From Vicia villosa (taxonomy: Eukaryota; Streptophyta; Magnoliopsida; Fabales; Fabaceae), in the NCBI RefSeq assembly GCF_029867415.1, contig NW_026705298.1, positions 620,001 to 684,000 on the forward strand: a DNA stretch of 64,000 nucleotides, in the 5' to 3' direction. Position 1 is the stretch's first letter. Every line of letters starts with the position of its first letter. The notes beneath the pieces were generated by a model. That model was not told where the DNA came from. It saw only the letters and a program-made list of their open reading frames with translations, and did no database searches. Positions 10,259 to 22,430 of this stretch are shown one piece after another. The translations under genes were made by a program, and so were the position numbers.

Positions 10259-12439
10259 TTAGACAAAGTATTTCTTGACTGCATCAGCATTCACAGGATG
10301 TGGGAGTTCATCACCATCCATGGTTGTAAGAATCATGGCGCCGCCAGAAAATGTTCTTTTGACAACATACGGGCCTTCGTAATTAGGAGACCATTTGCCC
10401 CTAGAATCTGGTTGAAAAGACAAGATCTTTTTAAGCACGAGGTCGCCTTCTTGAAATTCACGAGGTCGAACCTTTTTGTTGAAAGCTTGTTTCATCCTTG
10501 CTTGGTATAATTGTCCATGGCATAGAGCAGTCATACGTTTTTCTTCGATTAAGTTTAACTGATCGTATCTGCTTTGACACCATTCAGCCTCTGATAACTT
10601 AGTCTCCATGAGGACTCTCATTGATGGGATTTCAACTTCCACAGGGAGCACAACTTCCATGCCGTATACTAGAGAAAAAGGGGTTGCCCCTGTTGAAGTA
10701 CGCACTGAAGTACGGTACCCATGTAAAGCAAATGGCAGCATTTCATGCCAGTCTTTGTAAGTGACGACCATTTTCTGGACGATTTTCTTAATGTTCTTGT
10801 TGGCAGCTTCAACGACGCCGTTCATTTTTGGTCTGTAAGGAGAAGAGTTATGATGCTCAATCTTGAATTCCTCACACAATTCTTTCATCATTTTGTTGTT
10901 CAAGTTTGAACCATTGTCAGTAATGATCTTGCTGGGAATACCATATCGGCAAATGATGTTATTCTTGATAAACCTCACAACCACTTGTCTTGTAACATTA
11001 GCGTAAGATGCTGCTTCGACCCATTTGGTGAAGTAATCAATGGCTACCAAGATGAAACGATGACCGTTTGAAGCTTTCGGTTCGATCATTCCAATCATGT
11101 CGATACCCCACATGGAGAAAGGCCATGGAGATGAGAGAACGTTGAGTAGAGTCGGTGGCACATGGATCTTATCTGCGTAGATCTGGCACTTGTGACATCT
11201 CTTCACGTGTTTGTAACAGTCTGATTCCATTGTCAACCAATAGTATCCTGCTCTTAAGATCTTCTTGGACATTGCATGCCCATTTGAATGAGTTCCAAAG
11301 GACCCTTCATGCACTTCATGCATTAACATGTCTGCTTCGTGTCTGTCCACGCATCTGAGCAAAACCATGTCGAAGTTTCTTTTGTATAGCACATCTCCGT
11401 TCAGGAAGAAACTGCCAGAAAGTCTCCTTAGAGTTTTCTTATCTTTGTTTGATGCCCCAAGCGGGTACTCTTGAGTTTGAAGGAAGCGTTTGATGTCGTG
11501 GAACCACGGTTTATCATCGATGACTGCTTCAGTTGCAAACACATAGGCGGGCCTTTCAAGGCGTGTAATTCTGACTGTAGGCATATCGTTCCAATGATTG
11601 ACTTTGAACATGGAAGATAGAGTAGCCAAGGCGTCTGCCATTCGATTCTGATCTCGAGGTATATGATGCAATTCAACCTTGTTGAAGAAAGTCAACAGAC
11701 GTCTTGCATAATCTCTGTAAGGAATCAAGCCAGGGTGGTAAGTTTCCCATTTGTCTTTGATTTGGTTGATCACAAGGGCTGAATCTCCATATATGTCTAG
11801 GATCTTGATCCTTAAGTCAATGGCTTCTTCGAGACCCATGATACAAGCTTCATATTCTGCGATGTTGTTGGTACAATCAAATAGCAATCTGGCAGAGAAC
11901 GGGATATGAGTACCCTTGGGAGTGATGATAATTGCCCCAATTCCATTGCCAAAAGCGTTTACTGCTCCATCAAAAATTAGGCCCCATCTTGATCCAGGCT
12001 CAGGACCTTCTTCAGGTAACGGTTCGTCACAATCTTTCATATTTAAGTACACGACATCTTCGTCAGGAAAGTCGAACTTGAGAGATTGATATTCATTAAT
12101 TGGTTGATGCGCCAAATGATCGGCGAGAATGCTTCCTTTGACCGCTTTTTGAGCACGGTATTCAATGTCATATTCGGATAACAGCATTTGCCATCGGGCA
12201 ATCCTTCCTGTTAAGGCAGACTTTTCAAAGACGTACTTGATCGGATCCATTCTGGAGATTAACCAAGTAGTATTGTTGATCATGTATTGGCGGAGACGTT
12301 TTGAAGCCCAAGCCAAAGCACAACATGTTTTTTCGAGCATGGAGTAACGAGACTCACAGTCTGTGAATTTCTTACTCAGGTAATAGATGGCATGCTCCTT
12401 CTTACCAGTTTCATCTTGCTGTCCAAGCATACAGCCCAT
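10259..12439 (-). pseudogene. O2 pol: RNase H, archaeal-type RNase H and integrase (726 codons)
   Basis: This is the C-terminal half of Ogre Pol, which degrades RNA in the RNA/DNA hybrid and integrates the cDNA. Residues 1-110 are the end of the RT-linked RNase H (HAIYYLSKKF, ALAWASKRLRQY). Residues 150-275 are the second, archaeal-type RNase H of the Tat/Ogre lineage (FDGAV D157, AEYEAC E195/E197, GDS D219, ADALA D269). The integrase follows: zinc-binding H377, H384, C415, C418, then the catalytic triad D447, D508, E544 with 35 residues between the last two. It ends with a basic tail. All key residues are present. It is the same reading frame as the RT ORF upstream, split by a single TAA at 12440-12442, so it is classed as broken. 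Without that stop the two would be one Pol. Confidence 0.93.
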
Positions 12440-12442
12440 GGA

Positions 12443-13664
12443 TTATTCCAACACGGTAAGGTACATGATTAGTGGTCTTCCTTCAACTAGAGGATTCAAT
12501 ATTGGTGGTTCTAACAGGTACTCTTTGATACTGTCGAACGCTTTCTGGCAATCTTCAGTCCATACAACCCCTTGATCTTTGCGGAGAAGCTTGAAAATTG
12601 GCCCACAAGTAGCAGTCATTTGAGAGATAAATCTGGAGATATAGTTCAATCGTCCGAGAAATCCTCTTACTTGTTTTTCAGTCTTTGGTGCAGGCATCTC
12701 TTGAATAGCTCTGACTTTGTCGGGATCTACTTCAATACCTCTTTGGCTGACAATGAAACCCAAGAGTTTTCCAGATCTAACCCCAAAAGTACATTTGTTA
12801 GGATTCAAGCGAAGCTGATATTTCCTTAGTCGTTGAAACAACTTCAAAAGGTATTCAATATGTTCTTCTTCTGTGCTGGACTTGGCTATCATGTCGTCCA
12901 CATAAACTTCAATTTCTTTATGCATCATGTCATGAAAGAGAGTAGTCATTGCCCTTTGGTAAGTTGCGCCTGCATTCTTTAATCCAAACGACATCACTTT
13001 GTAGCAAAAGGTACCCCATGGGGTGATGAAAGATGTCTTCTCCATGTCTTCAGGAGCTATCTTGATCTGATTATAACCGGAGAACCCGTCCATGAAGGAA
13101 AAGACGTTGAATTTAGCGGTGTTATCGACCAGCATGTCGATATGAGGTAATGGAAAGTCATCTTTTGGAACTGGCACTATGTTGGCCAACCATTGAGGAT
13201 ACTCGGAGGTGACAAGAAAACCTGCGTCGAGTTGCTTTTGAACTTCCACTTTGATCTTGTTAGCCATGTCAGGGTGAGTCCTTCGCAATTTCTGCTTAAC
13301 TGGCGGACATTCTGGCTTCAATGGCAAGTAATGCTGAACAATATTGGTATCCAACCCAGGCATGTCTTGGTAGGACCAGGCAAACACGTCAACATATTCT
13401 TTGAGAAGGTCTGTCAACTTACTCTTGATATCAGCATCAAGCAGCGATCCAATGGTCACTTCTTTTTTGTCTTCTTCAGAACCCAAGTTGATCTTTTCTA
13501 AAGGCTCTTTGTGAGGCAGAATGGCTCTTTCCTCGTGCTTAAGTAATCGAGAGATCTCGTCCGGGATCTCCTCTTCTTCCTCTTCTTCGGCTTCGAACAC
13601 AGGAAACTCAAAGTTGGGAGAGGGCATAGGGTTATTGCATTCAATGGGTTTATCAATAGTAAAT
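12443..13664 (-). pseudogene. O2 pol: reverse transcriptase exon, with internal deletion
   Basis: Reverse transcriptase copies the element RNA into cDNA. The open frame extends to 13792, but the part beyond 13664 is intron (see 13665-14024). Visible motifs, numbered from the 13792 frame: FMDGFSGYNQI (232-242, motif A), FGLKNAGATYQ (268-278), YVDD (296-299, catalytic) and FLGRLNYISRFI. VPVPK is followed directly by DDFPLP at residues 205-215. The family normally has a conserved stretch of roughly 20 residues between them (finger/palm, including the VDYRDLN-type motif), so an in-frame deletion is inferred. The frame ends at the TAA at 12440-12442, inside the RNase H region. Confidence 0.92.
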
Positions 13665-14024
13665 CTGCACATGTGATTTATATCTATTTCAGAAAATTTA
13701 TGAATGCAGGAGTGTATGCAGATTTTTTTGAAAAAGTTTTTTTTTTTTATTTTATTTTGGTGTTTTAGGATTACCATTTCCAGAAAAAGCAAAAATAAAA
13801 CATATAATGTAGGGAATTCAAAATGACACTTTATTTATGATTCATTTTTGAAACAAAGCCCTAAACACAAACTCATTTGTCTTGGGCAGGACAAAGAGGG
13901 AAACTTTTAAAACAAAGCCCTTATACACAAAGTTATTTGGGCGGAACATTTAAAAGCAAAGCCCTATAAAACATCTCTCTGCTTTGGGCAAGGCAGGAGG
14001 TCAAAATAACAGCGAGGTGATTAC
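13665..14024 (-). other. Putative Ogre intron between protease and RT
   Basis: On the minus strand the donor is CTCAAA|GTAATC (GT at 14024-14023) and the acceptor is ATGTGCAG|ATTTAC (AG at 13666-13665), giving 360 nt. Splicing joins the last two bases of a protease-side Lys codon to the first base of the RT exon, so the frame passes straight from pro into RT, past the TAA at 14021-14023. An intron at this position is an established Ogre feature. The sites here are read from sequence only. Confidence 0.75.
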
Positions 14025-16132
14025 TTTGAGCGGCGAACAATATTCGGGACGTCGACAGCTTTCCAGTAGCAACGAACTCCTCTGTGTATTATGTATTCAG
14101 GAAAATTCTCCTCAGAATCATCTTCAGTATTGACATTGACCGCTGGTCGAGCAGGATTTGAAGGTCCTGGTTTGTCACTCTTGTTCTTTGTAGAGTTGAA
14201 ACGGTCTTCTTCTACTTCTTGAAGAGCATAAGATGAGTCACAATCTTCAGAATTTTCAGGATGTTCTTCCCAGTCTTCAGGATGAAGAGACTCATTGTCA
14301 GCGACACTTTCTGAGTCAGTTGCGGGACCATTTTCCCCTTCATCTTCAAAAATGGCATTTATGTGATAATAACCATCTTCAGGATTGTTAATCTTGGTAG
14401 ATGCATTGAATCCGAAATCTTCAGTAATTTCAGGTTGCTGAGAAAATTGACAGGGCTGATAAGCCTCTTCTGGTTGACTATTATATTCAAAGGAATCTCC
14501 CCATCCAGTTGGTTGGATGTCTTCAATCGCAATCTTTGAACTTTCAGGTGCAGTATATTTCACCATATAATCAAATTTTCCACTTGGTTGTCCCAAGGTG
14601 TCCCAGATCTCTGCAGGAATAGGCGGAATTTCTTTAGCACTTGTTTTCTCTGAAGGAGGATATGGTTCTTCCTGAGATATATATCCCGAGTCATTGAGAT
14701 AACATTTCCATTCTTCTTCAGGATCAGGTAGACCTTCTTCGATGCATTCTTCAATAAGGACATTAACCTCTTGAGGAATTGGGTTAAGGAATCCTCCACT
14801 AATGAATGTTTCTTTGATCGGTCGAAGGGTTTCATCCTTCTTGGTGCAGTTTGAGAATGTCAGTGAACATCCGAGACCTGCTCTAGTTTTATTCTTGGTA
14901 GGGATCACAACTTGCCCCCAGCCAGTGGTAGTTCCATCTTTCACTACTTTTACCGCCTCTTTGTAAGAAGAGATTGATGCTTTCCTTTTGGAAGATTCGT
15001 CTTCTAAAGAGAGACCTTGGAACTGAGTTCCTTCCACATCATCAGCACCAATGAAAGAGAAATTGGACAAATGGCTCACCATCAAGGCTTGTTCTCCACT
15101 TATTGTCACCAATTTTCCATTTGTTACAAATTTTAACTTTTGATGGAGCGTCGAAGTTACTGCCCCTGCTTCGTGGATCCATGGTCGTCCTAACAGACAG
15201 CTATAAGCAGCTTGAATGTCCATGACCTGGAAGGTGATTTGAAATGTATGTGGACCAATTGTCATGGGAAGGTTGACTTCGCCGATAACAGATTTTCGCG
15301 ATCCATCAAATGCTTTGACAATTACACCACTGAATTTCATAGGCATTCCTTGGTAAGACAAGCGAGCAAGAGTCGTCTTTGGCATCACATTCAAGGAAGA
15401 TCCGGTATCTACCAACACATTGGACAAAGAGTCTGACTGACAGTTCATAGAAATGTGCAAAGCAAGATTGTGATTTTTACCCTCCTCGGGGAGTTCTTCA
15501 TCACAGAAGCTTAAATTGTTGCAAGCTGTTATGTTGGCTATTATCCCATCAAAGTGGTCAACAGTCACATCATGATCTACAAAAGCTTGATCCAAAACTC
15601 TCATCAGGGCTTCCCTGTGGGCTTCTGAATTCAACAACAATGAAAGTATTGAGATTTTTGAAGGAGTCTGCATAAGCTGATCCACAATCTTGTATTCACT
15701 TCTTTTGATAAGCTTCAAAATTTCATCAAAATCAGGATTGACATTGGTTCCACTGGATTGACCAACATCAGTGTTTGTATTACTGACAGGAGTTTCCTCA
15801 GGATTCCCCACTGGTGTACTGACAGGATTTTGTCCGGTTGCAGGAGCAACAGGTTGCTTTGAAGGTAGTGGAGTATACACACGTCCACTTCTTGTTACTC
15901 GACTCACATCAGCGATGTTTACGACAGATGAGAGAGTTGGTAAAGGAACTTCTTGTCCATCCTTTATCATTGTTGCATTGTAGTTGTATGGAACTGCCTT
16001 GTCAGAGTCATAAGGAACAGGTCCAGGTAGACAAATGATCAAAGGAGCAACAGGAACCCTTGGCTTGTTGTAAGTAACTTCTATGCGCTCGGGCATGTTG
16101 AAATGAGGAACGATGATGTTAACTTTAGGCAT
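14021..16132 (-). CDS. O2 protease region of Gag-Pro (703 codons, intact)
   Basis: Aspartic protease that would cut the Gag-Pol polyprotein. The catalytic motif is VDTGSS at residues 241-246, followed by a beta-rich core and CLLGRPWIH (about 309-317), the usual second signature. A glycine-rich G-patch-like segment (KTRAGLG, about 425-435) follows, as in other Ogre-type proteases. The last 200 residues are acidic and low complexity. ATG at 16132 is probably not the natural start: the same frame continues upstream into gag and is interrupted only by TAA just above it. The last codons before the TAA at 14021 overlap the predicted splice donor, so in spliced RNA the frame continues into RT. Confidence 0.9.
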   Translation of the reverse strand: MPKVNIIVPHFNMPERIEVTYNKPRVPVAPLIICLPGPVPYDSDKAVPYNYNATMIKDGQEVPLPTLSSVVNIADVSRVTRSGRVYTPLPSKQPVAPATGQNPVSTPVGNPEETPVSNTNTDVGQSSGTNVNPDFDEILKLIKRSEYKIVDQLMQTPSKISILSLLLNSEAHREALMRVLDQAFVDHDVTVDHFDGIIANITACNNLSFCDEELPEEGKNHNLALHISMNCQSDSLSNVLVDTGSSLNVMPKTTLARLSYQGMPMKFSGVIVKAFDGSRKSVIGEVNLPMTIGPHTFQITFQVMDIQAAYSCLLGRPWIHEAGAVTSTLHQKLKFVTNGKLVTISGEQALMVSHLSNFSFIGADDVEGTQFQGLSLEDESSKRKASISSYKEAVKVVKDGTTTGWGQVVIPTKNKTRAGLGCSLTFSNCTKKDETLRPIKETFISGGFLNPIPQEVNVLIEECIEEGLPDPEEEWKCYLNDSGYISQEEPYPPSEKTSAKEIPPIPAEIWDTLGQPSGKFDYMVKYTAPESSKIAIEDIQPTGWGDSFEYNSQPEEAYQPCQFSQQPEITEDFGFNASTKINNPEDGYYHINAIFEDEGENGPATDSESVADNESLHPEDWEEHPENSEDCDSSYALQEVEEDRFNSTKNKSDKPGPSNPARPAVNVNTEDDSEENFPEYIIHRGVRCYWKAVDVPNIVRRSK

Positions 16133-16667
16133 TTCCGAGTTGATATCTGAGACTAAAAGCTCATGCGGTTAACATCCTATCATGTTAACTTCATCTTCAT
16201 TCCTATTTCTGTAGATCTGAAGAGTACCATTATCCAACAGCACTTGGAGATCTCTTCTCACAATCGAACATCCATGAGGATCTACACAACATATGCTACA
16301 GGAACCGTATTGATGCTGGCGAAAACTCGGCCCTCGACAGAGAGTGGCGTGCATTTGTACCAAATCGGCTCTTGAGTAATTGATATTATAGACTCGGTAT
16401 GGACCAGGACATCCATACACCATGTTTACAACATGCCCTCCACGATTGGGCAGCGGATTTGCTTGCACATTTGGATTCAAATTTCTGAAAGAGAGAAGAT
16501 TAGATCTAACCAACCTCTGAACTTCATATTTCAAAGCTATGCAATGCTCAAGATCATGGCCAGGTGCTCCTTGATGATAAGGGCATGAGACCTCAGCTTT
16601 GTACCATCATGGAAGTTTCTCAGGTACTGGTGGTGGCGCTCTAGTTTGAACGAGACCTTTTTCAACC
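16133..16667 (-). pseudogene. O2 gag, C-terminal part
   Basis: This is gag sequence on the protease side of the nested array. It holds the Cys/His-rich module typical of this lineage: HQGAPGHDLEHCIALKYEVQ, NMVYGCPG, then GSC-x2-CC and GCSIVRRDLQ. It is in frame with the protease ORF. In-frame stops occur in the LP*WYK phrase and just before PHEL (TAA near 16166). The matching O1 region carries this module twice. The gag is split at 16672 by the array; the N-terminal part is at 31649-33023. Confidence 0.88.
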
Positions 16668-16672
16668 AACGC

Positions 16673-18697
16673 TGTAACACCCCTCTTTATACCCCAAAAT
16701 ATATAACATATAATCAGAGAATAACATGCATATAATTAAAAAGGGCGTCACATTGATGCTTTTAGAAGAACTAAAAACCTTAAAAAAAACTGACAGCATT
16801 TATCTACACAGCACAATACTCCTGGTCATTTTAATAACACTCAATATCAAATCACAATTTAACTTGGATATGCATTCACAGCGGAAATATATGATACTCA
16901 TGTGATTTATAATGATTCATGTCCCATACCATGATCATACATCGACTAGTAATCTCAATCCAACATAAAACGTAATCAAAAAATTTGGCTTGTAAGCCTC
17001 TCAAAAGACATGTAACCGATAAATAAGTTCACCAGTCATAGCATAATACATACACAAACATAACACGAGTTCAATACACCTAGTCTACCCAGTGTTACAT
17101 GACCAGAGCATCGACTCACTACCTAGTCTCCAATAACCAAGGAAGAACCTCCGGCTAGGTCACACGCGGCTACTAAACTCCAGAACCTGCATGTCGCCAA
17201 ACGAGGCAACATTAAAACAGAAGGGTGAGAATACGAACCATTATGAAGAAAGTATAACAGAATATAATGGTTAAATCAACACTTCAAGTAATTAGTCATA
17301 CTACGTAAAACGAAATAGATAATAGTAATCAACACATGTTTCACATGTTATCGGGTATACAACAAGCTGAAATAGTATAATATTTCAATTCTACTTTTAT
17401 ATTCTCAATTAAGTACACAATCATAATTCTCACATATTCACACATCTAATCAAATAAGTATTCAAACTTCACTCGTTTCAATTAACAAACTCATACACAT
17501 ATCACAAATACATCAACTTCACATACTCAATTATCGCATAATTTTAATGTGACTCAATGCAAGATATGTGACACTATGCATGTGGTACCGAATTGTGAAC
17601 CCAAAGTTTCACCGCTTTCCGATTCAATATCTAGAATCCAAGCCACGCTTCCGATCCGGACAAGACCAAAGCCCACCAAATGTAAACATATAGTTTACCG
17701 CTTCCGATTCACTTTAGAATCTAAGCCTCGCTTTTGTTTCAAAGCAAACCACCTTTGTTTCAAGGCATCCATGATATGAATGTATGTACAATGTTAATCA
17801 AACATATGCAATTAAGATCATCTCTACCATCTTGATATTTAGCATATCACAATAATTCACTCAATGAATTATCCACAATATTGTACACAACATTCTCATC
17901 ACATAAGCATTGTTCTCATATAATAGTCAACACACAAATTTCAATCCACCATTCTAACTAACACTAGTAATTATCACTATCATATGCTAACTCACATTTT
18001 GTCAATTTTATATGATTCACTCACTTTCATATGAACCAATAAGTCATTAGTATTTTATCACCTAACTATATTTCTAACTTTAATTTTAGGACCATAATAG
18101 AATTACAATCCAATTACTATCTTTATTAGGGATATATTAGTTTACATAAAAAACAATTTCATGCAAACATGTTTATTTACTAAATAATCTAAACATATGG
18201 GTATACACTATATATTCTTGTCAATGGCTACAGTAGACTCACTTTTCATTAATTGGCCAAGTTAATAAATACAGGGGATATAATAATTATATACTAGGAT
18301 TCACGTTTTTCATCTCAAAAGGAAGTTCACGTTTTTCTTCCACTGACCCATCAATGGCATTAATTGGTACTTCATGTTTTATCCTAAAAGAACTATGTAT
18401 AAAACTAGTAGCATTGGTCATTCTATCCATGAAATAAATTAATGTGTTCACATTTATCTTTAGCCAATAAAAATCAAATAGCAACATTTCTCATTTAATC
18501 CCTCATACATTGTCTCACATGATTAACTAAACAACTAGCTAGTAATGCTAGCACTTCTATCATTAATGTGTTGGTACCTCATGCTCCTTTTTGATTGGCC
18601 AAGGAACAGCTATGGGGCGGTAATTTTATTAAATAACAAGTGGTGGTTTGAGTCATTATGTGGTTCTAGCTAAAGGCTGCAGCAAGTCACTTCTATC

Positions 18698-18756
<59 letters not shown>

Positions 18757-20117
18757 AGTTTCTTCTTTTTATAAATACACATACCTAGTGGCAAAGGTCA
18801 CTTATATTAGATAAGTGATAGTTCACGTTTTCTTTTGTGGCCAAAGGTACATCACTATATCATTTTGTTTCATTCAATAGCATATATATATCACTCACCT
18901 TTATTAATTAAATAAATAACCAGCAATGAATGGTCCTATCAAGCCACCAACTGGTTACTACTAGTTCTTCTATCTATAAGCATGATAAGCATCTCACATG
19001 TGGACTTTATTGAACCACATGATTAGCCAAGTGAGTAATTAAAAGGAGAACAATTAATTGGGGACAAACATAGTTTCTTTGGCCAATGAAAAGCAACATT
19101 GGCGAGAGAATTAGGAACAGTAACCGAACATGTTTCCATTACAGTACTAGGAGCTTGTGGTTTATTTTCTATTTGTCCACTAGCAATCAGTAGCCATACC
19201 TACTGCTAAGGCATGCTCTCACGCTTTCTATTGGCTAATGGCAGCAGTTTTTCTTTTTATTAATAAAGTAAAATATAGTGTTTCGCATTTTATGTTTATT
19301 AATTCCTACTTGCTACCAGTCAATGCACAACAACAAATATTCATTAAACTACAAAGTGACCCATTTATTATTGACCAAGCGAAAGAAAGAAGAACATCAA
19401 CAGTCAAACCGAATGAAGGAAACAAAACAAGTAGAACACTGCACATTCCAATATAAATTTTGGTTTCAAAGTTCCAGTATGTCAATAGAGATTGAACACA
19501 TATTTTATTAGATTCACCATGAACAAATATAACTATATTAATCTACCAATAACCCCATTATACTAGCCCACAATGATTTGGGATTCTCCCCCTTACCTCT
19601 TGATTTCTCCTCCAAAACCCTAGTTCCTCTTCTTGTTCCTCTCCTCCACCTCTATTCTTCCAAAAACCAGCAAAATGATAAAATGATTCCTCTACCCCTT
19701 ATTTCCTCTCTTACTATCTTTATTTATTATATTGGGCTTTAAAAATGATAACACCCCTTAATTGCTTATCACTCTAATAAATAGGCCCAATTAATAAAAT
19801 AGAGTAGTCAAATAAATAATTATGCTCCAACAAATAATATTATTACCCTTAATATTATTTTCCGATTAATCCAATTAAATCCGACTTTATCTCAAATAAA
19901 TAAAATCCAATAATAATATTATTTCTAATATTATTTCTCTACATACTCCACTTTATTAATTTCTCGATTAACCGAATAAATTCCAACTTCACTTAATAAT
20001 CCGAACATGTTTCTCAATAACACCGACGATCCAATTAATTATTAAACTTCGTCCAAATTAAGTAAATAAATCCTTATTTAATTTAATTAGCCAAATAATA
20101 AAATTCGGGCTGTTACA
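16673..20117 (-). repeat. Array LTR A (3445 bp, 3'-most in sense)
   Basis: Ends are TGTAAC...GTTACA. It differs from LTRs B and C at several shared positions, for example TTGATTGGCC where B and C have TTGATTAGCC, CACTCTAATAAAT against CACTCCAATAAAT, and GCACAACAAC against GCACAGCAAC. Its AT microsatellite (18701-18754) is the longest of the three. The short ORFs within are translated LTR sequence repeated in all three copies; none is a recognisable protein. Confidence 0.95.
18701..18754. repeat. (AT)n microsatellite in LTR A
   Basis: 54 bases of pure AT. The matching tracts in LTRs B and C are 22 (24478-24499) and 40 (30241-30280) bases. With one extra A in a poly-A run of B and C, this accounts for all length differences among the three LTRs. 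Confidence 0.97.
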
Positions 20118-20189
20118 ACTCTCCCCCACTTAAAATATTTTCGTCCTCGAAAATTCCGTCGACACAACCATTTCAACACCAAAACCACA

Positions 20190-20259
<70 letters not shown>

Positions 20260-20449
20260 TCATACTGATACAAAACGTTCTACACTTACGACCATACAAA
20301 GCTCCAAAAGATGTCATTTCAACATCCGAAGAAAATACCATGCAACACACAATCCTTTCGATGCACAACTTAGCAAGTCTCTTCATCGAATAATCCATCT
20401 TCATCGGAATAAACGAGCATATTTCGTCAACTATCCACACAGACCCCAC
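20118..20449 (-). pseudogene. Integrase remnant and polypurine tract, internal region 1
   Basis: The sense strand shows a polypurine tract (GTGGGGGAGAGT) directly before LTR A. Upstream of it, a frame starting at 20449 translates as SVWIVDE..SFIPMKMDYSMKRLAKLCIERIV, which resembles the chromovirus integrase core (the DRLTKSAHFIP...KLA..YI.EIV region), heavily degraded. A CT microsatellite (20194-20256) interrupts it and translates as Arg-Glu repeats. This suggests the element is a deletion derivative of a full chromovirus, not an unrelated cassette. The integrase match is my reading and needs a profile search. Confidence 0.6.
20194..20256. repeat. (CT)n microsatellite, internal region 1
   Basis: 63 bases of CT. 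The tract in internal region 2 (25939-26019) is 81 bases. The 18-base difference equals the whole length difference between the two internal regions (2331 and 2349 bp). Confidence 0.95.
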
Positions 20450-21608
20450 TCACTTCACAATTACTCGATGCCTCAGAAATCTCGAAATAAAATCCATAGA
20501 GTTACTATCTCACTTCCACTCGGAAATAGATAACTGTTTCGCCAACGAAACCGTTCCTGACAAATCCAACTCAAATACACAATTCCGGTATATCACTCTT
20601 CACACTTTACCACTAAACATTTCCTCAAATTTCGATACATCATTAATACCATGATTAATACTCAATTCATTACGATGTTCCTCATCCACAAATTCTCTTT
20701 GTCCGAATTCAAACCATCAGGAATATAAACTCGATCACAACATCTCATAACACCATTCTCGAAATCCAAAAGTTATCACTTTTTCCTTGATTAATCAATA
20801 TCATCTTGTCAACCAATTACAAAATCCGATTGCTAACCTTCTATAATCTTGTCAATAATATCACAAGTAAGCTTCAACATACCAACTTAACACACGAAGA
20901 CGTCGCTTCACAACCAAAATCAATTCTCTAAATCGTTCAAACGATTTCCAATTCTTGAATCCTCAACATAACTTATAAAATTATTTCCTACTCAATGTAT
21001 CGGCCACAACCTTCTTTCTTCTTACTCGACAAACAGGGGTACTCTACGAATATAGACTCAGACAATGAACCTCTTCTCAAACAATTCCTCAAATCTACTC
21101 TTCAACTTCTCCTTAGTCGCTTTACACGCCACCAAGTTAGTAAGAGAAGTCTATTCCGTCCAATACGATCTCTTCTTCTATCAACAATAGATTAAGGGTG
21201 ATCAGGTCCTCAATTTGTCAATAGACAGTCGACAATCATAATGAAACATAAACCACCGTTACTAAACTATAATAGTGTTCCTTCAGGACTTGCGCTCGAA
21301 ATCACTTACAACACCGAGATCCACAGTCTCTCTTACAGTTACAATTACTTAGTTCAACTTCAAACAGTTCACACCAAAATTTTCATCAACTTAGTCCAAC
21401 AGAAAACAAACCAAATCAATTATCAAAATCTCTACCAAAGATGCTCAACGGATAATTCAAACACGCAAAAGAAGTAGAAACAAGGCCACAGCAGTTGTAT
21501 CAATAACTATACTTCTACGCATAGCAGATAAAACAAGATCCAATCTTATAGCACAATCCAAAGAATGAAATAATATGTTGCGCTATTATCAATATTAAAG
21601 CACGTACC
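20450..21608 (-). other. Internal region 1, no recognisable coding
   Basis: About 1.16 kb between the gag stop and the integrase remnant. I see no protease or RT motif and no long frame on the sense strand. It is probably scrambled pol residue. The same sequence is at 26213-27371 in internal region 2. Confidence 0.6.
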
Positions 21609-22376
21609 TCAGGTTAACTTATCCTTAGTAGTAGTCTCAGCACCAGACAACGCAAACACTTTTCCTTCCGCTTGCTCCTTCTTTGGCTTATCGCACATGG
21701 CACAATTGCGTCCTTGCTCACCACAACTGTAGCAAATCCTACTCGAACCAACTCCACAATCAACAGTTTTGTGACCCGTCTCGCCACACCTGTAGCACTT
21801 AATCGGAATAGAAACTCCTCCCCCACTTGGCTTCTTGCCAATACCAGATTGTCCCCTCATGTCATCATACGATTTCTCACGAAACTGTTCTCCTCCTCGT
21901 TCCAACTGTAGAAACCTCACTTCTTTCTTTCCACGCACATCTTCTGGACAATAGTTTCCCAAAAATGCATCACGGAAAAGAGTCCAAGTAACTTCAATAC
22001 CTTCTCTTTCAAATCTCCGCACAGTATTACTCCACCAACCGTCAGCTTCTTTTGTCAGCATGTGAGTACCAAACTGTACCTTCTGTACATTAGTACAACT
22101 CACGACTTGAAAGGTCTTCTCGATTTCTCTCATCCATGCGTGTGCTTTGTCCGGTCCATACCCTCCTTCAAAGATCGGCGGGTTGCACCTTCGAAAGTCC
22201 TCAAAAGCACGGAATTCATCCCTTCCTCCATAACCGACATTCTCTTGCGGCGCTTGTCCAATCGCACCAGTCCACCTCATCATTGCCTCAACATTAATGT
22301 CAACATTCCTTCCCGCAGCCATCGTCCTAAACAACCAAACAACCAGACAAAACAGTATCGATCGTGTCAGATACAC
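21609..22376 (-). CDS. Short Gag of the non-autonomous element, copy 1 (255 codons)
   Basis: Gag capsid protein of Ty3/gypsy chromovirus type. The first Met of the real protein is probably the one in MAAGRNVDIN (residue 19), since the preceding residues are hydrophobic and lie close to the primer site. The retrotrans_gag core spans about 55-165 (FRRCNPPIFEGGYGPDKAHAW, QFGTHMLTKEADGWW, YCPEDVR). The segment between the core and the nucleocapsid is unusually short (LERGGEQFREKSYDD), suggesting an internal deletion. One good CCHC knuckle is present (CYRCGETGHKTVDC); the second (CYSCGEQGRNCAMC) has lost its histidine spacing. No protease follows. The copy at 27372-28139 is identical in translation. 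Confidence 0.85.
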   Translation of the reverse strand: MYLTRSILFCLVVWLFRTMAAGRNVDINVEAMMRWTGAIGQAPQENVGYGGRDEFRAFEDFRRCNPPIFEGGYGPDKAHAWMREIEKTFQVVSCTNVQKVQFGTHMLTKEADGWWSNTVRRFEREGIEVTWTLFRDAFLGNYCPEDVRGKKEVRFLQLERGGEQFREKSYDDMRGQSGIGKKPSGGGVSIPIKCYRCGETGHKTVDCGVGSSRICYSCGEQGRNCAMCDKPKKEQAEGKVFALSGAETTTKDKLT

Positions 22377-22430
22377 GATTCAAATACAACAGGATAAGAG
22401 ACATTAATAACTTTGACCAACTGGTCGACC

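Noticed and set aside
10154..10510. 118-codon + strand ORF
   Set aside because: Overlaps the integrase end on the opposite strand and shows no protein family features.
20087..20449. Arg-Glu repeat protein
   Set aside because: The repeat is a translated CT microsatellite; only the flanking integrase-like remnant is meaningful.
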